The notes: a model not told the origin generated them from the letters alone. A DNA stretch of 15,536 nt from CAYXFZ01 sp964464385 (GCA_964464385.1 CAYXFZ010000061.1:1-15536), one strand, 5' to 3'. Positions 7,796-15,457 are shown, counted from the stretch's first letter. Program-made: numbers and translations.

Positions 7796-9268
7796 CTACT
7801 TCTCTCCGCAATGCACTTCGACTCGCAGGGCGTGGCGGCTCTGCCGCTCCAAGACGAGGGACCCGTCCGAGGAAAGAGGGAAGTAACCATGCAAGCCCAT
7901 GCGGTCTGACAGGACTTGATCCACCGATGCCCTCACCACCGGCATGGTGGAACCTCCGTCCCCCTCCACCTGCAGAATGGCCACGGAATCCGCCAAGCGG
8001 AGGACAAGAGGCTCTCCCAAATCGTCGAAGCGGAAATCCAAATCCAGTTGCACGGCTTTCTCTTCTGGCAAGAAACTGCCTCGGTATCCACGATAAAGAA
8101 AGTCCATCCGAGGATCCGGGATCCGCGCCGCTTGCGCTACTTCGACGTCCCAATCCCGGATACTCAGAGCGAGGATGCCGTGGGCAAAACGAACAGGTCG
8201 ATCGGCAAGGAGGGGACCCCGGACAGCAGCAGCCTGCGACGAATATTCGTCCCGGTGTGTCAAACGAAAGGAAAGTCCCGTAGTGAGGGAGTGGGAAGCT
8301 TGGGCCGCCATGGCAACCGCCTGCGCAGCGAGGGCATCCGCTGAAGAACCGCCAAAGGCCAAGATCCCAGAGGACGTGTGCCAGGTATCTCCATGACCCT
8401 GCAAATTCTCGACAGCGCCAGCAAGCGCGCCGGAGGTACGCAGGCCTGGGGCCACCACCACTTGCACCGAGCCGACTCGAGTGGTGGAGGCAGGAACTCG
8501 AGCGTCCGCCTCTAACCGCAAGACAAGGTCACCATCCCAGCCAGGAAGGTGGAGGTCCACCGGCAAGCCGGGTTGCAGAAGGGTGGTGGCCTGAAACTCG
8601 TAGATCTCCGAGGGATTGCGAGCCATTCCACTCATTTCATTGCACCCCAAATTCAAGGACACGTTTTCCAAAAAGCGAGCGCCGGTAATCACGACCTCAG
8701 CCTCCCAACCCACTCCGGGAACCGGAAGAAGGTACGTGGCCATGGACAAGCCAGCATATTGGAGACCACCAATGGGATCGGCAATGGCGGTTTGCTGGGC
8801 GATCTCGACATCGAAATCCAAGATCACTGACCGAGATTGAGCGGAGCCAAACACGGCAGGGAATCCGGGCTGAATGGGCTCGGATCCGGAAATGGCCAGA
8901 GCATCCCCGCGAGTGAGGGAATAGCGCAACAAGACCGAGTGCGGGCGCAGGGCAACGGCGGCCTCCGCGGCCAAGGATGCCGACCAGCCATTCCGATCCG
9001 CCAGGAATCTGGCCAAGGCATCCCAACCCAGATCCTCAGCAAACAAAGCCTGGTCAGAAGAGGCCCATTGCGGGCGAACCGCATGCCACAGAACAGCAAT
9101 ATCCTCTTCATCCAGCCGACAGATGCCGCCACTCCAGGCATCCGGTAGCTGGACAGACCGCTCCCAAGTCACCGGAAAGGTGGGCGGAGGGAGCAAAGAA
9201 GGGCCTTCCTGGGGCGAAAAAAACGAAAAAAACAGGGTGATGGGGATCATGGGGCAATCTAGCGGCAA
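7796..9268 (-). CDS. Exported protein of unknown function with an internal duplication
   Basis: A 490-residue protein that I do not recognise. The preferred start is TTG at 9268-9266 because AGGAGG lies 4 nt upstream; an in-frame ATG at 9250 has no such site. The N-terminus then reads as a short hydrophobic export signal (MIPITLFFSFFS at 7-18). Two related modules are visible. Module 1 starts near residue 97 (SLAAEAAVALRPHS, SLTRGD, DFDVEIAQ at 151-158, ADP, LVLRLEADARV at 248-258). Module 2 starts near 310 (ALAAQAVAMAAQASHS, RLTHRD, DWDVEVAQ at 372-379, PDP, LVLRLADSVAIL at 421-432). The aliphatic, beta-strand-like pattern suggests a paired beta-sandwich-type structure outside the cytoplasm. 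The gene precedes the tricorn protease by 11 nt and is probably co-transcribed with it, so it may be a partner or substrate-binding factor. No catalytic motif is evident. Confidence 0.82.
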   Translation of the reverse strand: MPLDCPMIPITLFFSFFSPQEGPSLLPPPTFPVTWERSVQLPDAWSGGICRLDEEDIAVLWHAVRPQWASSDQALFAEDLGWDALARFLADRNGWSASLAAEAAVALRPHSVLLRYSLTRGDALAISGSEPIQPGFPAVFGSAQSRSVILDFDVEIAQQTAIADPIGGLQYAGLSMATYLLPVPGVGWEAEVVITGARFLENVSLNLGCNEMSGMARNPSEIYEFQATTLLQPGLPVDLHLPGWDGDLVLRLEADARVPASTTRVGSVQVVVAPGLRTSGALAGAVENLQGHGDTWHTSSGILAFGGSSADALAAQAVAMAAQASHSLTTGLSFRLTHRDEYSSQAAAVRGPLLADRPVRFAHGILALSIRDWDVEVAQAARIPDPRMDFLYRGYRGSFLPEEKAVQLDLDFRFDDLGEPLVLRLADSVAILQVEGDGGSTMPVVRASVDQVLSDRMGLHGYFPLSSDGSLVLERQSRHALRVEVHCGEK

Positions 9269-9317
9269 TTTTCCTCCTGATACTCCAGTTTTCCTCGATT
9301 TATTCCGAAAAAGAGGG
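9269..9317. promoter_or_regulatory. Divergent intergenic region between the exported-protein/tricorn operon and the diguanylate cyclase gene
   Basis: With the preferred starts (TTG at 9268 leftward, GTG at 9318 rightward) only 49 bp separate two divergent transcription units. It is the largest non-coding gap in the window and relatively AT-rich (TTTTCC runs, GATTTATTCC). It should hold at least part of both promoters, but I see no convincing -35/-10 pair on either strand. If the cyclase starts at ATG 9249 instead, the two genes overlap head to head. Confidence 0.45.
9273..9278 (-). promoter_or_regulatory. Ribosome binding site AGGAGG deciding a TTG start
   Basis: CCTCCT on the + strand, read as AGGAGG on the minus strand, is followed after AAAA by TTG at 9268. 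That TTG is in frame with the 490-residue exported protein. The downstream ATG at 9250 is more than 20 nt from this site, so the site argues for the TTG start. Confidence 0.6.
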
Positions 9318-10268
9318 GTGAACATCCTCATCGCTGAAGACGACACCATCTCTGCACGCCTCCTGGAGCAGACCCTGCAATCCTGGGGCCATCAGACCCT
9401 CGTGGCCGAGGACGGAGATACCGCTTGGGAGATCTACCAAAAGGAAAAGCCCGGGCTCATCCTGTCGGATTGGGTGATGCCGGGTCTGGACGGTCTCGAG
9501 CTTTGTCGCCGCATCCGTGCCTCGAATTTTCCCGGGACTGATCCCGTGTATTTCATTTTATTGACCGCCCGCAACAGCGTGGAGTCCCTGGCCGCAGGCT
9601 TTGCCGCCGGCGCCGACGACTACATTGCCAAGCCCTTCGCGCCCGAAGAACTCCGTGCGCGTGTTCAGGCCGGGCTCCGCATTTTGTCCCTACAGCACGA
9701 ATTGGTAGGCGCCCGCAAAAAACTGGAAAAACTCGCTCTGACCGATTCACTCACGGGCATGTTGAACCGCCGGGCTCTGTTGGATTCTTTGCGTCGCGAC
9801 GAAGATCGCATGCGCCGCGCCCAACGACCCGTAGGTGTCGTGTTGGCGGATGTGGATCACTTCAAGGAAGTGAACGATCGCTGGGGTCACGAGACCGGCG
9901 ACCGGATCCTGCAATTGGTCGCCCAGTGTTTGCAGGCCAGCGTGCGCACGGGAGATTACGTCGGCCGCTGGGGTGGGGAAGAATTCCTCTTGGTTTTACC
10001 CGACGCCGACATCATTCAGAGTGCCGAAATCGCCGAGCGCTGCCGCAGCATGCTGGAGACTCAACGAGTGAGGACCGCAGATGGCGACATCGTGCGGGTC
10101 AGCGCTTCCTTTGGTGCGGCTGCCACCGAAGGCGTCCAACGCACCGACATCATGGATTTGGTGCAACAAGCAGACAAGGCCATGTACTGGGCCAAGGAGG
10201 CCGGCCGTAACAAGGTGAAAATCTGGGTGTCCGGTGCTGACGAAATGCGCAGACGGAAGGCGGGCTGA
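9318..10268 (+). CDS. Response regulator with GGDEF domain (PleD-like diguanylate cyclase)
   Basis: A 316-residue protein from GTG at 9318. The receiver domain (about 1-122) has the acidic pocket EDD at 7-9, the phosphoacceptor Asp51 (LSDWVMPG), Thr83 (LLTA) and Lys105 (AKPF). A short helix (about 123-141) joins it to a GGDEF domain (about 142-305) with LTDSLTGMLNRR, DVDHFKEVND and the active-site GGEEF at 219-223. The inhibitory RxxD site is present as R210-T-G-D213, exactly five residues before GGEEF. The enzyme is therefore expected to make cyclic di-GMP from two GTP when phosphorylated, with product inhibition. No sensor kinase is adjacent. ATGs at 9240 and 9249 are alternative starts; GTG 9318 places the receiver domain at the usual N-terminus, but its AGAGG is very close. 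Its stop codon abuts the stop of the TSUP gene. Confidence 0.95.
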   Translation: MNILIAEDDTISARLLEQTLQSWGHQTLVAEDGDTAWEIYQKEKPGLILSDWVMPGLDGLELCRRIRASNFPGTDPVYFILLTARNSVESLAAGFAAGADDYIAKPFAPEELRARVQAGLRILSLQHELVGARKKLEKLALTDSLTGMLNRRALLDSLRRDEDRMRRAQRPVGVVLADVDHFKEVNDRWGHETGDRILQLVAQCLQASVRTGDYVGRWGGEEFLLVLPDADIIQSAEIAERCRSMLETQRVRTADGDIVRVSASFGAAATEGVQRTDIMDLVQQADKAMYWAKEAGRNKVKIWVSGADEMRRRKAG

Positions 10269-10271
10269 TCA
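10266..10271. other. Abutting convergent stop codons (TGATCA)
   Basis: The palindrome TGATCA contains the TGA of the rightward diguanylate cyclase gene (10266-10268) and, on the other strand, the TGA of the leftward TSUP gene (10269-10271). There is no base between the two genes, so no classical intrinsic terminator can lie between them. Any terminator must sit inside the opposite gene. Confidence 0.95.
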
Positions 10272-11063
10272 GCGGCGCCCTTGGCGCATGAATTGAACGG
10301 CCACGAACACCAAAAACAGGCCAAAGAGAAAAGACAAGGTGGTCGCTGGCACGAAAAGGTCGCGCAGGAAAACTCCCAAAATTGCGCCAACCAGGGCCGA
10401 AGGAAGGAGACGCCGCACCGAGGCGACCTGCACGCGCCCGTCCCGAAGGGCGAAAACCACGCCGACGATGGAAGTCGGGACCATGGCCAAAAGACTGGTT
10501 CCCGTCGCTTGGTGGAAAGAGAAGCCGCCCACGAGGTAAACCAAGCCCGGCACCATGACAATGCCGCCCCCCACACCGAACAAAGCAGCACAAAGACCAG
10601 CAAAAATACCCAGGAGCCCAGTCACAAACGGCGGGACCCAAGACTGGGAGTCGAAGAGGCCCGGCAGGGTGCTCACGGGAGGAACACCCCAAAATCCCAG
10701 ACAACGAGCAGCGGCAACCCAAACCAAAAGCACGAAAATCCAACGCAGAGGTCGATCGGGAATGCGGCGCATCAGCCAAGATCCCAAGCCAACTCCCAAC
10801 TGCCCGCCGATGGCAAGGGCGAATGCCGCCCAAAGAACCCAGTGTTCGGGGGCCACGAAACCCTCAGCCGTGGCACCGACGGCAGCCACAGGGGCCACTA
10901 CGGCCAGAGCAGTACCAAAGGCCCGCTTGAGGGACAGGCCCAGCATGACCAGAACCGGTGCAAGCAGGAGTCCGCCGCCAATGCCCAAGAGGCCGGACAA
11001 GATTCCCGCCAAGAGACCCACGGCAAGAATGGGAATGCGGCGCTGAAAATGGGCGGCGGTCAC
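10269..11063 (-). CDS. TauE/SafE (TSUP) family permease
   Basis: A 264-residue, strongly hydrophobic protein. The start is GTG at 11063, overlapping the hldE stop by 4 nt (GTGA); an open extension to 11273 lies within hldE and is rejected. Two homologous halves each open with the family's glycine-rich motif, GLLGIGGG at residues 24-31 and ALFGVGGG at 160-167, followed by more hydrophobic helices, for about eight in total. TSUP proteins move sulfite, sulfoacetate or other small organosulfur anions across the inner membrane. It is the last gene of the LPS-type operon. The first visible gene of that operon is sulfatase-like, so a sulfur link is possible but unproven. Its stop codon directly abuts that of the convergent diguanylate cyclase gene. 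Confidence 0.9.
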   Translation of the reverse strand: MTAAHFQRRIPILAVGLLAGILSGLLGIGGGLLLAPVLVMLGLSLKRAFGTALAVVAPVAAVGATAEGFVAPEHWVLWAAFALAIGGQLGVGLGSWLMRRIPDRPLRWIFVLLVWVAAARCLGFWGVPPVSTLPGLFDSQSWVPPFVTGLLGIFAGLCAALFGVGGGIVMVPGLVYLVGGFSFHQATGTSLLAMVPTSIVGVVFALRDGRVQVASVRRLLPSALVGAILGVFLRDLFVPATTLSFLFGLFLVFVAVQFMRQGRR

Positions 11064-12505
11064 GAATGACGAATCCGATCCGCGAGACCGGAAGTGCTCC
11101 GTCCGGGCAACAGATCGATCAGCCGCACTTCCCCACCCTGAGCCTCCACGAAGGAGGAGCCAACCACCCCCTTTACCTTCCAATCGGCACCCTTGACCAG
11201 CACATCCGGGCAAACGAGTTGGATCAATGTTTCCGGCGTGTCCTCGGAAAAGGCCACCACCAAGTCCACGCATTCCAGGGCGGCCAAGACGGCAAGCCGA
11301 TCCGCCAAATTGTTGAAGGGGCGATCTTTGCCCTTAAGGCGCTGAATGGAGTCGTCGTCGTTCACGCCAATCACCAGGACATCACCGAAACTGCGGGCTT
11401 CTTGCAGATACCGGACATGGCCGGCGTGCAGAATATCGAAACAACCATTGGTGAACACCACGCGCGATCCGTCCCGTCGAAAAGTGGTGAGACAAGCGGC
11501 CAATGAATCTGCTTGGGCAATTTTTGAGGTGGTGTCCGCCCCTTGCAGGCAAAACCTCAATTCTTCCCGCGAAACGGAAACCGAACCAATCCTGGCCACG
11601 GCAAGACCAGCGGCAGAGTTGGCCAAACTCATGGCGTCGGGCAAATGCAAGCCCCCCGCGAGTGCGAAGGCCAACGTGGCAACCACCGTGTCGCCGGCGC
11701 CGGTCACGTCATATACCTGGCGGGCTGCAGTGGGAAGATGGAGGGGTTCTTCTCCGGCGCGCAAGAGCAGCATGCCGTCCGCGCCCAGGGTGACGAGCAA
11801 GGAGTCCACCCCAGAGGATTCCCGCAAGCCATCCGCACCCTTGGCGAGATCGTCCAAGGATGACGTGGAACGCCCCAAGGAAGCTTCCGTCTCGGAACGA
11901 TTGGGGGTGACCACTGTCGCTCCTTGGTAGCGCGACAAGTCCGCGTGCTTCGGATCCACGATGGCAGGAACACCGCGACGTTTGGCCTCGGCCAGACAAG
12001 TCTGCAACACCTCGGGAGTCAAGGTTCCTTTGCCATAGTCCGACAGCACCAAGACATCCCATTCCACTTGGCAAAGCGAACGCAACAAGAGGTCGGTATG
12101 GGCCACAGGAAGAGGGGAACAATCCTCGCGATCCACGCGCAACATTTGTTGGCTCCGTGCTAGGACCCGAATTTTCTGCACCGTCGGACGATCGGCGAGT
12201 TGCTCGACATAGGACGCTCGGCATAGATCTTCGAGCAATGCCCGCAATTCATCGCCGGGAGCATCGGCACCCACGGATCCAAATACGGAGACCTCGGCAC
12301 CCAAGGCATGGAGGTTGCTGGCCACATTCCCGGCACCGCCCAAACGACGTTCCTCGCGCTCCGTCTGAACAACAGGAACGGGCGCCTCGGGAGAGACTCG
12401 AACAGCATCTCCCCAGACGTAATGATCCAGCATCAAATCACCGAAAACGGCAACTTTGGGCGAGGAAATTGCCTGCAAGCGCTGCAGGAGGGTGGATTCC
12501 GACAT
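11060..12505 (-). CDS. hldE: Bifunctional heptose 7-phosphate kinase / heptose 1-phosphate adenylyltransferase
   Basis: A 481-residue protein matching the full two-domain length of HldE (RfaE). The N-terminal ribokinase-like domain (about 1-320) has GDLMLDHYVWG at 22-32, the RRLGGAGNVA substrate loop at 53-62 and the GAGD anion-hole/catalytic motif at 269-272 (Asp272). The C-terminal nucleotidyltransferase domain (about 345-481) has FTNGCFDILHAGH with HAGH at 360-363. It phosphorylates D-glycero-beta-D-manno-heptose 7-phosphate at C1 and later transfers AMP to give the ADP-heptose precursor of the LPS inner core. The start is ATG at 12505, sharing one base with the acyltransferase stop (TGATG); a TTG one codon earlier (12508) would give a TTGA overlap. 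Cytoplasmic. Other heptose genes (GmhA, GmhB, HldD) are not in this window. Confidence 0.96.
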   Translation of the reverse strand: MSESTLLQRLQAISSPKVAVFGDLMLDHYVWGDAVRVSPEAPVPVVQTEREERRLGGAGNVASNLHALGAEVSVFGSVGADAPGDELRALLEDLCRASYVEQLADRPTVQKIRVLARSQQMLRVDREDCSPLPVAHTDLLLRSLCQVEWDVLVLSDYGKGTLTPEVLQTCLAEAKRRGVPAIVDPKHADLSRYQGATVVTPNRSETEASLGRSTSSLDDLAKGADGLRESSGVDSLLVTLGADGMLLLRAGEEPLHLPTAARQVYDVTGAGDTVVATLAFALAGGLHLPDAMSLANSAAGLAVARIGSVSVSREELRFCLQGADTTSKIAQADSLAACLTTFRRDGSRVVFTNGCFDILHAGHVRYLQEARSFGDVLVIGVNDDDSIQRLKGKDRPFNNLADRLAVLAALECVDLVVAFSEDTPETLIQLVCPDVLVKGADWKVKGVVGSSFVEAQGGEVRLIDLLPGRSTSGLADRIRHS

Positions 12506-13440
12506 CAAGATTCTTCGGGCGGGCGGGTGCGGTAGCGGTCATGTAGCCAGAGGTACTGTTCCGGGAAACGTCGAATGACGTCTTCCATTGCCGTGTGAAA
12601 TTGACCCGTGAGGTCCTCTTGGCTGGCGCTGGAATCCACCGGATCAGCCAGCAAACGGCAACCAAACAGGAAGCCGCCACTGCCCTGGCGAACACACCAG
12701 CATACCAAAACGGGACCCCCTACCTTCTGGGCCAGGGCCGCAGGGGTCCGTTCCGTAGCCGCCAACTTGCCGAACCATGGAACAAAAATCGGTTTTTGAT
12801 GAGCATTTTGATCAAAAGTCAAAATCACGGACTTTCCTGCCTTCAGCTTGAGCATCATTTGCTTCAAGGCACCCTCCCGAGGAATCACATCAGTTCCAAT
12901 GCGGTTCCGGGAACGGCCAATCCATTCGGCCAAATACCAATTGTTCGGGGGCCGCATCGGCGTCGCGGCATCCAGGCCCTGGGATCCAATCAGGGTACCG
13001 GTCATCTCAACAGAGCCCAAGTGAGCTTGCAAGAATATCGCACCGCGACCGCGCATGGAATGAAGCAGTTCTTTTGTTCCGGGCTCAAATTGAACTTGAT
13101 CCGCACGCTGCTGCAAGTCAGATCCGGGCCAAAGGACTAGGGCTTCGGCAGCACTTTGGGCGAAATGGCCGGCCGATTGTTGCAAAAGTTTTTTTCGTTT
13201 TTGGCGAGACCAAGCTGGAAAAGCTTGCCCGATCTGCAAGTCGCCAAGATCCTGGCGGCGCGAAAAGACCAGAGCATTCTTGCCCAAACCGCGAGCCAGA
13301 GCGAGGAGCCATCGCTCGGGCAGAAGCCGAAGGAGGAAGAAGAAAAAGCGCTGGGGTTGAAACAACAACCACGGAATCGGGCCGGGACGATGCTTGTAAC
13401 GGCGACGAAACCGCCGCCGAAGAGAATCGGGACGGCTCAA
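12505..13440 (-). CDS. Lipid A biosynthesis acyltransferase (LpxL/HtrB-type LPLAT)
   Basis: A 311-residue protein starting at TTG 13440, which overlaps the lpxK stop by 4 nt (TTGA); a run of seven G lies 3 nt upstream as a ribosome binding site. A very basic N-terminus (LRRRFRRRYKHR) precedes one hydrophobic segment (about 24-48), fitting an inner-membrane anchor. The HX4E catalytic motif is H140-LGSV-E145. Further family marks are FDQN at 209-212, the PWFGKLAATERTPA segment at 221-234 and the C-terminal PEQYLWLHDRYRTRP at 293-307. These enzymes add secondary acyl chains to Kdo-lipid A from acyl-ACP. Which chain it adds, and so whether it is LpxL-, LpxM- or LpxP-like, cannot be told from the sequence. 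It lies between lpxK and hldE in an LPS operon. Confidence 0.93.
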   Translation of the reverse strand: MSRPDSLRRRFRRRYKHRPGPIPWLLFQPQRFFFFLLRLLPERWLLALARGLGKNALVFSRRQDLGDLQIGQAFPAWSRQKRKKLLQQSAGHFAQSAAEALVLWPGSDLQQRADQVQFEPGTKELLHSMRGRGAIFLQAHLGSVEMTGTLIGSQGLDAATPMRPPNNWYLAEWIGRSRNRIGTDVIPREGALKQMMLKLKAGKSVILTFDQNAHQKPIFVPWFGKLAATERTPAALAQKVGGPVLVCWCVRQGSGGFLFGCRLLADPVDSSASQEDLTGQFHTAMEDVIRRFPEQYLWLHDRYRTRPPEES

Positions 13441-14474
13441 GATCCCCCCCTACCAGCCTCGAGATGAGCTTGCCAAAGAGGTTCGATGCGAGCGGCACGA
13501 ATCGGCAGGAGCCATGCCTCCAGAAATTCTTGCCAAGAAGATTCGCCGCACGTGAATTTCCAATCCACGAGGATCTCCCAAACTGAATCGGGACAACGAC
13601 CCTGCAACTTCACTCCATCTTTTTCGGTCACGAGAACGCGATCCCTTTGTGCCCATCCCTCCAAGGCCCGATCCGGCCAATCGAAATGATCCCGTTGAAT
13701 CGAAGTGCCGACAATGGACACCCCCAAATCTTGGCACAAGGCAAGAAAAGATTGGGGGTTGCCAATGCCGCAGGCAACCCAAGCTTGTTGTCCTCTCAAA
13801 TCTTCAATGGGAGCGGACTCCTGGGTCGCCACATTCCGCAAACGGGTTGCGACGACTCCCCCTTCCATTCGGGGAAGCGGAGGACGATCGCCGCGGGCAA
13901 CATCCACTTTTTGCCAAATTTGCTCACGGCACTGCGGAGAAACTTGGTCTGCGCGGGACAAAATTACGCAGTCGGCCCGCCGCAAGGCCGAGGGGGACTC
14001 CCGAAACAAGCCGGCCGGCAGACAACGCCCAAAGGGACAAGTGGCGTCCAAGAGGACCACATCCAAATCCCTAGCGAGGCGAAGGTGTTGGAAGGCGTCG
14101 TCCAAGAGCAAGACATCCGGAGAACTGCTGGTCTGAAGAGCGGCTAAGCCCCGGACTCGATCCACGTCTTCCACCAAAACAAGTTTTGGGAATCGGGATT
14201 GCAACATCTGGCCTTCATCCCCGCCATAGCCCCGGGAGAGGACCCCGCACTTCCAGTCCTCTTCCTGCAAGCGGCGCAAGGTCTCGAACAAGAACGGGGT
14301 CTTGCCTGTGCCGCCCGCGGCCAAGTTACCGACACTCAGAGTCGGCATGGGCGGGCGATGGGAACGCAGAATCCCTCGGCAATAAAGCCCGACTCGAATG
14401 CGGGCAACCCAGGACCAAAGCCAACCCACGGGGGCAAGCAAGCAGCCAAGGAGGGAGAGGGAGGATGGAGTCAA
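13437..14474 (-). CDS. lpxK: Tetraacyldisaccharide 4'-kinase
   Basis: A 345-residue protein using TTG at 14474, which overlaps the sulfatase stop by 4 nt (TTGA). An ATG at 14507 would add 11 residues and a 37-nt overlap but has no ribosome binding site. A hydrophobic N-terminal segment (about 6-28) is the expected membrane anchor. The P-loop reads SVGNLAAGGTGKTPF (Walker A near 49-59). The second conserved motif, LLLDDAFQHLRLARD, has DDAFQH at 125-130. The segment after SRGYGG is short (SRGYGGDEGQML), lacking the longer loop found in E. coli LpxK. It phosphorylates the 4'-position of the lipid A disaccharide on the cytoplasmic face of the inner membrane. The acyltransferase gene follows directly with a 4-nt overlap, a common LPS gene order. 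Confidence 0.95.
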   Translation of the reverse strand: MTPSSLSLLGCLLAPVGWLWSWVARIRVGLYCRGILRSHRPPMPTLSVGNLAAGGTGKTPFLFETLRRLQEEDWKCGVLSRGYGGDEGQMLQSRFPKLVLVEDVDRVRGLAALQTSSSPDVLLLDDAFQHLRLARDLDVVLLDATCPFGRCLPAGLFRESPSALRRADCVILSRADQVSPQCREQIWQKVDVARGDRPPLPRMEGGVVATRLRNVATQESAPIEDLRGQQAWVACGIGNPQSFLALCQDLGVSIVGTSIQRDHFDWPDRALEGWAQRDRVLVTEKDGVKLQGRCPDSVWEILVDWKFTCGESSWQEFLEAWLLPIRAARIEPLWQAHLEAGRGGS

Positions 14475-15430
14475 TCCGCTTCCCAATAGCTGGAGTTCTC
14501 CATCCACAAACGAAGGGTCAAGAGGTGATCCTGATACTGGGAATCAGCGATCAGATTCTGCGTTTCCCGGGGATCCTCATGCAGGTCATAGAGAAATTCC
14601 TCGCCGGTCAACAGATCCTTCCAATAGCGCAAGTTGGCCGTGGCAAGTCCCCTCTTTCGAACCCGCTTGTCGGCTTGTTTTTCCAGGATGGGAACGAAAT
14701 CCACTTCAAAGGTTATCGTCGAAAAGTCAGACTTCTGACTACTCTGAGATTCTGCTCGTAACAAGGGGGCAATACTGAATAGATCGGACTCTTCCCCAAC
14801 CAAATCCAAGAGAGTGCCGGCGAGGTCCTTTTGCGAAAACTCGTGTTCCACCCAAGAACCCGCCTGCTTGCTCTTGGGGAGGCGGACCACCAAGGGTAAA
14901 TCCACTTGCTCGGCGTGCAGAGTGCGGGTGTGGCCGATATAGCCCCGCTCCCCCAACTCTTCGCCATGATCGGAAGTGAACACAACAACAGTGTCCTCCC
15001 AATCCGAGCGCTGACGCAGGGCGTCCAGCACCCGACCAAATGCCGTGTCCACGGCCCGCACCTCTTCGTCGTAGTAAGCGCGTAGTTGGGCGAGATCCGC
15101 TTCCGTGCTATGAGGAGCTTGGCGTTGGGCCAGGGAATTGGCAGCCCCCCCTACCACCCAACCCTCATAGGCCGGATCCGCAAATTGGGAAACGGCGTGA
15201 TCTTCGTAGCTCCCATGAGGATCAAAGAAATGGAGGACCAAGAGCCAGGGACGATCCGCGTCGGTTTGCTCCAGCCAAGCTAAGCCAAGATCGGCCACTG
15301 CCGAGGCCGTGGATCCGCGATGGGGATCCGGGGCCTGGGCCAGGGAGTCCTCCCACCACTCGAAACCGCGAGAGAGGCCGGTTCCGCGTCGTTTTTGCAT
15401 CAGAAAATTGGACTGTCTCATGGCGATCAT
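14471..15430 (-). CDS. Sulfatase-family protein (alkaline phosphatase superfamily), N-terminal part missing from this frame
   Basis: The 319 codons from ATG 15430 encode the C-terminal two thirds of an arylsulfatase-type protein. Visible family marks are GLSRGFEWWED at 18-28, HFFDPHGSYED at 67-77, the metal-binding block TSDHGEELGERGYIGH at 152-167 (Asp154, His155, His167), a 'LHAEQVDLPLVVRLP' strand at 171-185 and a YDLHEDPRETQNL tail at 281-293. The N-terminal part, with the first metal-binding Asp pair and the Cys/Ser nucleophile loop, is absent. The same frame is closed by TAG at 15508-15506, only 26 codons upstream. Homology seems to begin at about residue 5-8. Either the gene is frameshifted near 15431-15457 or it is a truncated pseudogene. 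Activity is doubtful as it stands. It overlaps lpxK by 4 nt and is the first visible gene of that operon. Confidence 0.8.
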   Translation of the reverse strand: MIAMRQSNFLMQKRRGTGLSRGFEWWEDSLAQAPDPHRGSTASAVADLGLAWLEQTDADRPWLLVLHFFDPHGSYEDHAVSQFADPAYEGWVVGGAANSLAQRQAPHSTEADLAQLRAYYDEEVRAVDTAFGRVLDALRQRSDWEDTVVVFTSDHGEELGERGYIGHTRTLHAEQVDLPLVVRLPKSKQAGSWVEHEFSQKDLAGTLLDLVGEESDLFSIAPLLRAESQSSQKSDFSTITFEVDFVPILEKQADKRVRKRGLATANLRYWKDLLTGEEFLYDLHEDPRETQNLIADSQYQDHLLTLRLWMENSSYWEAD

Positions 15431-15457
15431 GTTAACAGCTAAGCAACTTAGTTTAAC
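15431..15457. repeat. AT-rich imperfect inverted repeat upstream of the sulfatase frame
   Basis: Left arm GTTAACAGCTAAG (15431-15443), spacer CAA, right arm CTTAGTTTAAC (15447-15457). The arms pair as GTTAA/TTAAC and CTAAG/CTTAG with a small internal asymmetry (CAG against T). It is the most AT-rich short stretch in the window and lies exactly where the sulfatase reading frame loses its family resemblance. It could be a hairpin, a rearrangement scar or a regulatory site. Confidence 0.6.

Noticed and set aside
7785..8153. N-terminal extension of the tricorn frame by 123 codons
   Set aside because: It overlaps the preceding gene in another phase. The signal-peptide-like start at 7784 follows that gene's stop by 11 nt.
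10281..11069. Rightward 262-codon frame opposite the TSUP gene
   Set aside because: Highly charged, low-complexity translation with no domain pattern. The opposite strand encodes a classic hydrophobic TSUP protein with duplicated glycine motifs.
11064..11273. N-terminal extension of the TSUP frame
   Set aside because: It overlaps the end of hldE and is not membrane-like. The GTG at 11063 gives a GTGA coupling like the other junctions.
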